DNA of 64,000 nucleotides from the NCBI GenBank assembly GCA_964570625.1, contig CAZMYW010000007.1:118187-182186 (forward strand), read 5' to 3'. Source of the stretch: JBFLXB01 sp964570625. Lineage in GTDB: Bacteria; Nitrospirota; Nitrospiria; 2-01-FULL-66-17. Shown here one piece after another: positions 32,720 through 39,721 of the stretch. Below the pieces are notes generated by a model. That model did no database searches. It saw only the letters and a list, made by a program, of their open reading frames with translations, and was not told the DNA's origin. The translations under genes and the position numbers were made by a program. Each line of letters opens with the position of its first letter. Within the stretch, counting starts at the first letter, position 1.

Positions 32720-35082
32720 GGAGATTTCGCGGACCCGGTCGCCGCCCCTCGGCTGTTGAGTCCCTGCTCGGGGCCCGCGACGGGAACGGCCATCCCGTGC
32801 ATCCGGCCGAAGACCGACCAGTCGAAGGGTTTCGGGGCCACCGCGTGCAGCGGGAGCGCGTCGAACTGACCCTCCGCCGGTGAGGCGGCCAAACACCCGA
32901 CCAACGCGGCGGGTTCTTCCACCAGGCGACGGACCGTCTCGTATGCGAGGAATTGAGCAAGCGCCTTATCTTCCGGGACCGGCGGCGCCCCCCGCAGCGT
33001 ATGCCCCAAGATGGTGGCTTTGGTCGCGACGCTGAGCGGATACCGGTCGGGAGTCGATTGACGGTTCGGCCATGCGGCGATCGTGCGGGCCACATAGTCG
33101 ACGAGCCCTTGCACTCCGCCTTCCGGGTGATGGCGGTGCGGTGTACGTTCGGCGACCACGAACAAGTGGCTCTTGTTCGGCACCCCCAGGCTGCGACGGA
33201 GCGTGCCTAGCATCACGTCGTCGATGTATGCGTCGGGCTCCGGGTGCTCATTGACTAAAATGCCTTCGGCCCGCGCCTGATACGCACAGGCCAACGCCAA
33301 GTGTCCGGCTCCCGCGCCCATGACTTCCACCAAGAAGATGCTGCCCATCGCTGCGCTGGTCGCTTTGAGCGACTCGAGCGACTGATTGGCCAGCGCAACC
33401 GCGGAATGGAACCCGAGCGAGGTCGTCCGGGCCAGATTGTTGTCGATGGTGCCTGGCATGCCGACCACCTGCACCCCAAATCCTTCGAACAGCGCCCGTG
33501 CGCCGCGGAGGCTCCCGTCCCCGCCGATGACCACGAGCGCGCCGTCCTTGAGATACGGTTCGACGTGTGCCATCGCCACTCGCTGCACTCGCTCATCTTT
33601 GAATTCTTCGAAGCGACTGCTCCCGATCGGACTACTCGCGTGATTGGCGAGCCCGCGTGTAGATTGTTCGGTCACGGGCTCGATCCAGTTGTTGGCGAGC
33701 CCCAGGAACCCGTGGCGCACAAAATGGACCGCGAGGCCGTATTGATCGCCGCTCGCCCGCAGCTCTTTGAGGGCCGCGCCGGCTCCTCCGAAATCTCCGC
33801 CCGAGACCAGCGCGACGAGTCGTTTGATCCGACCCGGCGCCAGCGTGACGCGGTCGCGCCGTTCGCGCTCCACGGTCACCCACACGTCGCGCACCGCTCG
33901 TTCACGGGAGGAGAGGCCAACCGCGGTCGAGTAGCCGGACAACTCGCCGTGCTCACACGTCAGCAACACGACGTTGTCTTGCCCTTCCTTATACTCGCCG
34001 AACTCCGCGAATGCCTCGCGAAATGGACGAGGATCGAGATACGTCACCAACGCACGCAACGTGGCGCTATGCGTATACAGGCACGCCACCCCGCCTTGGT
34101 GAGCCAGCCCGAGACGGTGGATCCCCTCGATGACGTCCACGTACAGATCGAAAAACGAATGCCCGCCGGGATAGCTGTACAACGGATGTTTGATCAGGCG
34201 TTTCGCCACCTTCCCGTCCACCCCGAACGCTCGTGCGGCTTCCTCGCCTTCTACGGCTTTCTCCACGCCCGTGGCCCATCCGAAATCCTGTGATTCCAGA
34301 CAGGGATCAGCGACTGGGACAGCTCCGGTCGGTGCGCCGAGGGCGGCCTGCACCCGTTCGAACAGGTGCGTCGTGTTGGGACTCGTACTCACGTAATGGC
34401 TGAAGGTTGCCGGGTCGAGGTAGTTGGGCACGCCGAGGAAGTCCAGTTGGCGGCCGACGACCCCCAACATCTGGGCCATTGCGCGGCCAACCGCGTCGGC
34501 CTTCAAGATCCCCCGGTCTGGGTCCAGCGTGTTCGCGAGTCGTCGTCCCACCCGATAGGTGCCGCTTTCCACCCGCGACACGCCGTGGCGTAGCGCGAAC
34601 AAGACCCCGCGACCCGAGAGGTCTTTGGGTAACAGCCAGAATCGATCGTCACCCAGGTCCAACACGATACGATCGCCGATCAGCTGCGGTGTGAGCTGCG
34701 CCCGCGGAACAATCGCCACCGGACGGCGGCGGACGGGTTTGGCGGTGCGGCCGATCGGTGCGCGCAGCAACGGCGCGAGCACCCCCTCGGCCAGCGCGCG
34801 ATTCCACGCGGCGTAGAACACCAAGGGATCACCGCCGCACGCGGTGTCCACCAGATCACGCCGGGCCGCGCGATACGACGCGGCATCCGGAGTCCCGGCC
34901 CGGACACGATCCACAAACGCCTCTACCGCCGCGACCGCTGCACCGGCCCGACCTACGCGGTCGGTCGCGGCAGGAGGAAGCGGCGGACGCTGGACTCCGT
35001 CCACGCTCGGAACACGACGGACCAGCGCCTCACCCAACGCCACCAAACCCTCGATGGTTACAAACCCCAGATCGTCCCCCAC
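32716..35082 (-). CDS. Histidine-phosphatase-like domain fused to a phosphofructokinase domain
   Basis: A 788-aa protein. Residues about 1-125 are a helical N-terminal region. Residues about 155-350 look like a histidine phosphatase: LFALRHG (165-167 RHG), an acidic PCLESQDFGWATG and a second His in CLYTHSATLRAL (338); the second arginine usually found in the family is not obvious. Residues about 420-740 are a phosphofructokinase fold: VALVSGGD, VIGGDGSLRGA (the Gly after GGD indicates ATP use), MPGTIDNN, LVEVMGAGAG and ATILGHTLRG. The catalytic Asp of TIDN is kept, but TIDND is TIDNN, the sugar-phosphate Arg of MGR is Ala and GHIQRGG is GHTLRGA. Substrate is therefore uncertain. Start is GTG with GAGGG seven bases upstream. 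Confidence 0.85.
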   Translation of the reverse strand: MGDDLGFVTIEGLVALGEALVRRVPSVDGVQRPPLPPAATDRVGRAGAAVAAVEAFVDRVRAGTPDAASYRAARRDLVDTACGGDPLVFYAAWNRALAEGVLAPLLRAPIGRTAKPVRRRPVAIVPRAQLTPQLIGDRIVLDLGDDRFWLLPKDLSGRGVLFALRHGVSRVESGTYRVGRRLANTLDPDRGILKADAVGRAMAQMLGVVGRQLDFLGVPNYLDPATFSHYVSTSPNTTHLFERVQAALGAPTGAVPVADPCLESQDFGWATGVEKAVEGEEAARAFGVDGKVAKRLIKHPLYSYPGGHSFFDLYVDVIEGIHRLGLAHQGGVACLYTHSATLRALVTYLDPRPFREAFAEFGEYKEGQDNVVLLTCEHGELSGYSTAVGLSSRERAVRDVWVTVERERRDRVTLAPGRIKRLVALVSGGDFGGAGAALKELRASGDQYGLAVHFVRHGFLGLANNWIEPVTEQSTRGLANHASSPIGSSRFEEFKDERVQRVAMAHVEPYLKDGALVVIGGDGSLRGARALFEGFGVQVVGMPGTIDNNLARTTSLGFHSAVALANQSLESLKATSAAMGSIFLVEVMGAGAGHLALACAYQARAEGILVNEHPEPDAYIDDVMLGTLRRSLGVPNKSHLFVVAERTPHRHHPEGGVQGLVDYVARTIAAWPNRQSTPDRYPLSVATKATILGHTLRGAPPVPEDKALAQFLAYETVRRLVEEPAALVGCLAASPAEGQFDALPLHAVAPKPFDWSVFGRMHGMAVPVAGPEQGLNSRGAATGSAKSP

Positions 35083-35116
35083 GAAAAGCCCTCGCTCCGC
35101 GTTCGCTCTCGCCGGA

Positions 35117-36145
35117 TCAGACCGACTTCACCAGCGCCACGATCGTATGCAACCCTGCAGTGCCCTGGGGGTACGCGCGAGCAACGGTCTCCGCCTGCCG
35201 CGTCCCGTCCCCTCCACTGGCGCGCACCACCAGGGTGTGCGCGCCAGTGGAGGGAGGCCGCCACTCGTACGTCCAGTGGACCCAGGCATAGGGCGGGGAA
35301 GGAGACACCATGGCGTCCCGCCACGTGAGTCCACCATCCGCGCTGACCTGCACCCCTCGAATCCCGTGCAGCCCCCCGAACGCCACGCCGCGCACCTCGT
35401 GCCGTGCGCCCCTCAACACCTGGTAATGGCCCGGGTAATCGATCCGGGATGTCACGGGTATTAGCCCCTCGTCCGTCCACCCGCGTTCCTGCCAATACCC
35501 CTTGTGGTCGCGCTCGACCACTTCGATCTCAGTCAACCACTTGACGTTCTTAATCCCGAAAATACCCGGCACCACCGCCCGCAACGGGTATCCGTGGTCC
35601 CGCGGCAGCGACACGCCGTTCATCGAGTGCGCGAGGAGCACGTCGCCGCGCAACGCGCGCTCCAGGGTGATACTGTCGTGGTAGCCGTCGGCGCCGCGAA
35701 ACACGACGTCGAGAGCCGTATCCAGAGGCGTCACATCTTCGAGCAGGCGCGCCAACGGAAAGCCCGCCCACAGCGCGTTGCTGATCAAACTCCCGCCCGG
35801 TTCGTTGTCGATACACTGGAGGGTGACCATCTGCTCCATCAGTCGCTGTTCCAACACGTCGGCGTAACGCAGCGTTCGGGGCCGTTCCACCGCGCCGTGC
35901 AGCAACAGCGACCAGTCTACGACGCGTATGGACGTGCCGACCTCCAGCGATCGGTCGCTGTAGTTGACCCGGTAGAACTGATCGTTCGGGGTGAGAAACG
36001 GGGTCTCGCGTGGCGGCACCGCGAAGAGCCGGCCCCAGAAGAACACGCCGGCTTCAGCGGGTTTCGCCAGACCGGCGGCGGCCGCGGCGGTAGCCGCGAC
36101 CAGCAGCCGACGGCGGCTGAGCGGGCGCTCGATTCGGAGCATCAT
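35117..36145 (-). CDS. Sulfite-oxidase-type molybdopterin enzyme, Tat-exported
   Basis: A 342-aa periplasmic oxidoreductase. The N-terminus has a twin-arginine signal (LSRRRLLVAATAAAAAGLA). The oxidoreductase molybdopterin domain includes the Mo-ligand Cys111 in TLQCIDNEPGG, RGADGYHDSITLERAL and GYPLRAVVPGIFGIKNVKWL; the C-terminal Mo-co dimerisation domain follows (RGVQVSADGGLTWRDA ... YEWRPPSTGAHTLVVRA). The adjacent cytochrome c gene suggests a sulfite dehydrogenase that passes electrons to a c-type cytochrome, but other substrates are known for this family. ATG 36145 or 36142 is the start, with GGAAGG upstream. Confidence 0.88.
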   Translation of the reverse strand: MMLRIERPLSRRRLLVAATAAAAAGLAKPAEAGVFFWGRLFAVPPRETPFLTPNDQFYRVNYSDRSLEVGTSIRVVDWSLLLHGAVERPRTLRYADVLEQRLMEQMVTLQCIDNEPGGSLISNALWAGFPLARLLEDVTPLDTALDVVFRGADGYHDSITLERALRGDVLLAHSMNGVSLPRDHGYPLRAVVPGIFGIKNVKWLTEIEVVERDHKGYWQERGWTDEGLIPVTSRIDYPGHYQVLRGARHEVRGVAFGGLHGIRGVQVSADGGLTWRDAMVSPSPPYAWVHWTYEWRPPSTGAHTLVVRASGGDGTRQAETVARAYPQGTAGLHTIVALVKSV

Positions 36146-36208
36146 GACGGCGTTGCCTTCCTCGAAGGCGGCGCAACGAGTGCCCTCGCGCACCGCCCGA
36201 GGGCGCTG

Positions 36209-36664
36209 CTAAGAAATGCCCACCACGCGCTGCGCCCACCGCACGTAGCCCACGATCTTCGCCACGTCCTCATCCGACACCCCAGGGACGGGCGGCATAT
36301 TGCCGAAGCCCCAATGATGCGCGTTGACTCCCCGTTTCGGGGCGAGGAGAAACGCCTCGTCCCCGTGATGGCTGGGCTCGTAGACTTTGGAAAGAAATGA
36401 CGGACCGCGCCCCGTGCCGGCGGCGTGAACCCCATGGCAGCGCGCACAATGGGTGTCATAGAGGCGCTTGCCGTCGGCGAGTTCGACCGGGACTTCCGCC
36501 TCGGCGACCTGCGCGGACGCGGGGTTGCTCGAGGCTCCGCCTTGACACGCCACCACCATCGCGGCCAGAGACACCGCGACCGCCACGGTCAACACCATCG
36601 TCGTGTGCTGGCGGCCGGACCATCTCATCCACCCAGCGATGTGGCGTCGGCGAGACCTCTCCAT
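36209..36664 (-). CDS. Cytochrome c with one heme, likely electron acceptor of the molybdoenzyme
   Basis: A 151-aa exported cytochrome. The heme motif is CARCH at residues 73-77, with a probable Met ligand in GFGNMPPVPG. A hydrophobic N-terminal segment (about 23-40) ends in VVAC, so it may be a lipoprotein. The start ATG 36664 has a GGGAGG site. It lies 63 bases upstream of the molybdoenzyme gene on the same strand, the arrangement seen in SorAB-type sulfite dehydrogenases. Confidence 0.88.
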   Translation of the reverse strand: MERSRRRHIAGWMRWSGRQHTTMVLTVAVAVSLAAMVVACQGGASSNPASAQVAEAEVPVELADGKRLYDTHCARCHGVHAAGTGRGPSFLSKVYEPSHHGDEAFLLAPKRGVNAHHWGFGNMPPVPGVSDEDVAKIVGYVRWAQRVVGIS

Positions 36665-36723
36665 TGTCACCTCCCTGTGTACATCGGGATGATAGTCGGG
36701 GGCGCGGCGAAACGCAAACCGAC

Positions 36724-37803
36724 TCACGACTGCAACGCCATGAGTTCGCCGAACACGCGAAATAGTGCCCGCAGTTCACGTCCCTGCGACCAGAGCGCGA
36801 CCGGCGACAGCCGCGGGTTGACGTGTGTAAAGATCCTGGTGAGCACCAGCCTTGAATCCGGAAACCGCCGGTGTAAGGCGACGCTGCCGTCGCACGGAAG
36901 GATGTGGTCGTACACGCTGTGCAGGATGACCAGGCGACTGCGCAGGCGGTCGGCTGGCTCGTCAACCGACAGGGCGTCGATCGCGTCACGGAACTCACGC
37001 AGGATGCGGTCCCATTGCTCGGGCGCGCGGTCCGGATGGAACGTGCGCAAGGTGTCCACGCACGCGCGGCCGGCCGGTGAGAGTCTCTTGATGGCCGCGT
37101 CAATCTCCGCGTCCGGCCAACGCCGTCCGATCGCCAGCGCCACCGCACGGATGCGATCCCGCTCCTGGGGCGGTGGATGGAAGTGATCGATCGCCGACCG
37201 CAGCACGAGAAAGCGTCCATACGGGTCCACCGGCACGGTGCCTCCGTCACTTCGATACGTGTCCTGGAACACCGCTCGCATCAGTTCGGCGAAATCCGCG
37301 TACCCGCCGAACACGCCCAGGAACTCCGGCGGCGAGGTCGGACTCAGTCGCAGTGCCGCTTTGAGACTAAGCGTGCCCACGTAGCTCAATCCAATCACAG
37401 CCAGCGGCCGCGCGCCGCACCACTCGGTGGATTCCCGAGCGTAACGAATCAGGCCGACAATTTGATCGATCGTGGTGGGCGTAAACTCCAATGCCCGCAC
37501 CGCGGGGTAGTCAGGCGTCAGGACCAGAAACCCGGTTTCTGCGAGCGCCGTCGCGAAATTGACGAGGCGTGGGTCGTCGATCGACTCAGGCACGAACCCG
37601 CCGTTCAACACGATGGTGGCGGAGTACACGGCAGGCCGGTACATCTTGACGCGAAGCGCTTCACCGGCTGCCGGTACCGTGTGCTCCACAACCGACACGG
37701 ATTGAGCGAACCGCCGAAACGGCGACGGCCGACTCGCACGCGCGATGCGCCAGAACAGGTGCCAGATGCTGAGCGTGTGCCGCCACCGTTGTGTCATCGC
37801 CAT
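36724..37803 (-). CDS. Alpha/beta-hydrolase-fold protein
   Basis: A 359-aa cytoplasmic protein with an alpha/beta-hydrolase core. The oxyanion region is VLNGGFVPES, the strand-turn LVLTPDYPAVRAL follows, the nucleophile elbow is IGLSYVG (Ser), and a late His in IFTHVNPRL with Asp/His in LHSVYDHILP completes a plausible triad. The first 30 residues are basic. Substrate is unknown. It is the first gene before the cytochrome and molybdoenzyme on the same strand, 59 bases upstream. Confidence 0.8.
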   Translation of the reverse strand: MAMTQRWRHTLSIWHLFWRIARASRPSPFRRFAQSVSVVEHTVPAAGEALRVKMYRPAVYSATIVLNGGFVPESIDDPRLVNFATALAETGFLVLTPDYPAVRALEFTPTTIDQIVGLIRYARESTEWCGARPLAVIGLSYVGTLSLKAALRLSPTSPPEFLGVFGGYADFAELMRAVFQDTYRSDGGTVPVDPYGRFLVLRSAIDHFHPPPQERDRIRAVALAIGRRWPDAEIDAAIKRLSPAGRACVDTLRTFHPDRAPEQWDRILREFRDAIDALSVDEPADRLRSRLVILHSVYDHILPCDGSVALHRRFPDSRLVLTRIFTHVNPRLSPVALWSQGRELRALFRVFGELMALQS

Positions 37804-37889
37804 TCGTCTCCCGATCTGTTCTCGGCGGCAATCGATTTGTCCCATCCGTCCCAACGGGCGGGTCTGTTGCCGCGGATCAGAGCATCGCT

Positions 37890-37918
37890 ATTTCATCCGA
37901 ACGGCACCGCGATGTAAA
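37890..37918 (-). promoter_or_regulatory. Candidate sigma-70 promoter for the alpha/beta-hydrolase-molybdoenzyme cluster
   Basis: TTTACA (37913-37918) and TGAAAT (37890-37895) with a 17-base spacer on the minus strand. It would start transcription near 37883, about 80 bases before the gene, and runs divergently from the OmpA promoter. Confidence 0.4.
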
Positions 37919-37993
37919 GTCGATGGACGATTCGCCCGATCCGCCGAACCCGTTTCGCCGCGGCAAGCGTCGATCGCGTGATGTTCAGACTGC

Positions 37994-38023
37994 TTGACAT
38001 TCCAAACGCGGCGCTCCTATATA
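37994..38023 (+). promoter_or_regulatory. Sigma-70 promoter of the OmpA-family lipoprotein gene
   Basis: A perfect TTGACA (37994-37999) and TATATA (38018-38023) with an 18-base spacer. The predicted start near 38030 gives a short leader containing the AGAAGGAGGG ribosome site. Confidence 0.7.
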
Positions 38024-38065
38024 CTACGAGATGTTCTCGCCAGGGCATCTCCAGAAGGAGGGTCC

Positions 38066-38743
38066 ATGAACCATCCAGCACGACAGTCACTCCACACGTT
38101 CCTCCTCCCTCTGTTGATCGCAGGGACCGGCTCGCTCAGCGGCTGCGAACACATGAACCGCGCCCAAAAAGGTTCGTTGGCCGGGGCGACGGTCGGCGCC
38201 GGCATGGGCGCGCTGATCGGCAACCAGAGCGGGAACGCGACCCGCGGTGTGGTCATTGGCGGCACGATCGGAGCCTTGTCCGGCGGGCTGATCGGCAACT
38301 ACATGGACCGCCAGGCCGAAGAGTTGGAAAAGGTCGCTGACACTCAACGCCGCGAAGACGGGATCATCGTGACCATGCGGGACAAGATCCTGTTCGACGT
38401 GGACAGTGCGACGATCAAACCGGTCGCCGGTTCGAGCCTCGACAAGCTCGCGTCGATCCTGGTCAAGTATCCGAAAACCACGATGACGGTGGCGGGATAC
38501 ACCGATAACACCGGACGCCCGGACTACAACGTCAAGCTCTCCGAGCGGCGGGCTCACGTGGTCAAGTTTGCGCTCGCCGATCGCGGTGTCGATGCCGGCC
38601 GCGTCACCACGATGGGATTCGGCCTCGAGAATCCGGTCGCCTCGAACACCACCCCGGACGGGCGAGCGGAAAACCGCCGGGTCGAGCTGCACATCATCCC
38701 CGACGAAGACCTCAAGCGAGACGCAGAAGGGCAAGGCGGCTGA
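38066..38743 (+). CDS. OmpA-family lipoprotein with a glycine-zipper segment
   Basis: A 225-aa outer-membrane lipoprotein. Lipobox LSGC lies near residues 24-27, followed by two glycine-zipper helices (about 35-85: GSLAGATVGAGMGALIGNQSG, GGTIGALSGGLIGNYMD) and a C-terminal OmpA domain (about 110-220) with LFDVDSATIKPVAGSSLDKLASIL, GYTDNTGRPDYNVKLSERRA and GRAENRRVEL, the residues that hold diaminopimelate in peptidoglycan. It resembles YiaD-type proteins. Start ATG 38066 has AAGGAGGG. Confidence 0.92.
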   Translation: MNHPARQSLHTFLLPLLIAGTGSLSGCEHMNRAQKGSLAGATVGAGMGALIGNQSGNATRGVVIGGTIGALSGGLIGNYMDRQAEELEKVADTQRREDGIIVTMRDKILFDVDSATIKPVAGSSLDKLASILVKYPKTTMTVAGYTDNTGRPDYNVKLSERRAHVVKFALADRGVDAGRVTTMGFGLENPVASNTTPDGRAENRRVELHIIPDEDLKRDAEGQGG

Positions 38744-38816
38744 GTACTCCGATTTCGTCGTCCTCCCGGATTCGCCGACATGCACCCTCTCCATCGCCCG
38801 CGAGATTCATGGTGGC

Positions 38817-38845
38817 TGGACACCACGTCGCCTTTTCGCTACACT
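38817..38845 (+). promoter_or_regulatory. Sigma-70 promoter ahead of the PP2C phosphatase gene
   Basis: TGGACA (38817-38822) and TACACT (38840-38845) with a 17-base spacer. The predicted start is near 38852. Confidence 0.55.
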
Positions 38846-38858
38846 GACCCGGTTTTCT

Positions 38859-38870
38859 GAACCCGGGTTC
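38859..38870. promoter_or_regulatory. 12-bp palindrome GAACCCGGGTTC just downstream of the promoter
   Basis: A perfect palindrome at about +8 to +19 relative to the predicted start. The position suits a repressor operator; no cognate regulator can be named. Confidence 0.4.
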
Positions 38871-38931
38871 AACGATCCGCGGCGTTGCACGTCGCGGCAC
38901 AGGACGATGCCATGAAAAAATCTGCCGCGGC

Positions 38932-39690
38932 ATGAAGATCCGCTCCGCAGGCTCGACGCACGTCGGGCGGGTTCGCAACTCGAACGAAGATCATTTCGGC
39001 GTGTTCGATGACGTGGCCCTCTATGTCGTGGCCGACGGCATGGGCGGTCACGCGGCCGGGGAAGTCGCGAGTTTGATGGCCGTCCAAACCGTCCGCGACG
39101 CCTTCCTGGAGGCCGCGTCCGACCGCACGCTCCCGTCGGGCCGGGAGTATGACCCTAGCCGGCGCCTCGTGTGGGCCATCGAACAAGCGAACCAGCGCAT
39201 TTATACCGCTGGAGTGGAGAATCAAGCCCTTGCGGGAATGGGCACGACAGTAGCCGCGGTGTGGGTGGAGAACGACGCCGCCTACGTCGCGCACGTGGGA
39301 GACAGCCGGGTGTACCGGTCGCGCGGCACCACGCTCGAACAAGTCACCGCGGACCACTCGTTGATCAATGATTACCTGAGCCGGGGCATCATGACACCCG
39401 ATGAGGCCGCATCCCACCCGATGAAACACGTGCTGATCCGCGCTCTGGGAACAGCACCCTCGGTGTCGGTCGACATCCAACGCATCGTTCTGCAGCCCGA
39501 CGACCTTTTTCTCCTGTGCTCGGACGGGTTGTCCAACGTCGTCCCACGCGAAGAACTCGCAGCCCTGCTCTCAAAACCGGACAGAACCAACCTCAGCGCA
39601 CAGTCTGAGGCATTGATCGACGCAGCCAACCGCCACGGCGGTCTCGATAACATCACCGCCGTGCTGGTGCTTGCCGGCAGCGGACCATAG
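38932..39690 (+). CDS. PP2C-type serine/threonine protein phosphatase
   Basis: A 252-aa soluble metal-dependent phosphatase of the Stp/PrpC type. Motifs in order: RVRNSNEDHFGV, YVVADGMGGHAAGEVAS, GMGTTVAAVWV, AHVGDSRVYRSRG, TADHSLIND, LCSDGLSNVV and the final DNITAVLV, with all metal-binding Asp residues present. It normally reverses Ser/Thr kinase signalling, but no Hanks-type kinase lies in the window. It is the first gene of a probable six-gene operon. Confidence 0.93.
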   Translation: MKIRSAGSTHVGRVRNSNEDHFGVFDDVALYVVADGMGGHAAGEVASLMAVQTVRDAFLEAASDRTLPSGREYDPSRRLVWAIEQANQRIYTAGVENQALAGMGTTVAAVWVENDAAYVAHVGDSRVYRSRGTTLEQVTADHSLINDYLSRGIMTPDEAASHPMKHVLIRALGTAPSVSVDIQRIVLQPDDLFLLCSDGLSNVVPREELAALLSKPDRTNLSAQSEALIDAANRHGGLDNITAVLVLAGSGP

Positions 39691-39721
39691 TTCTCACTCC
39701 ATCACATCCAGGGGGTCAGTA

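Larger units (their letters stand above)
38744..38931. other. Intergenic region with the promoter of the PP2C-to-transglutaminase operon
   Basis: About 190 bases. It holds the promoter at 38817-38845 and the palindrome at 38859-38870. A seven-codon frame starting at the ATG at 38911 ends by overlapping the PP2C start (ATGA); this may be chance or a coupling leader. Confidence 0.4.
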
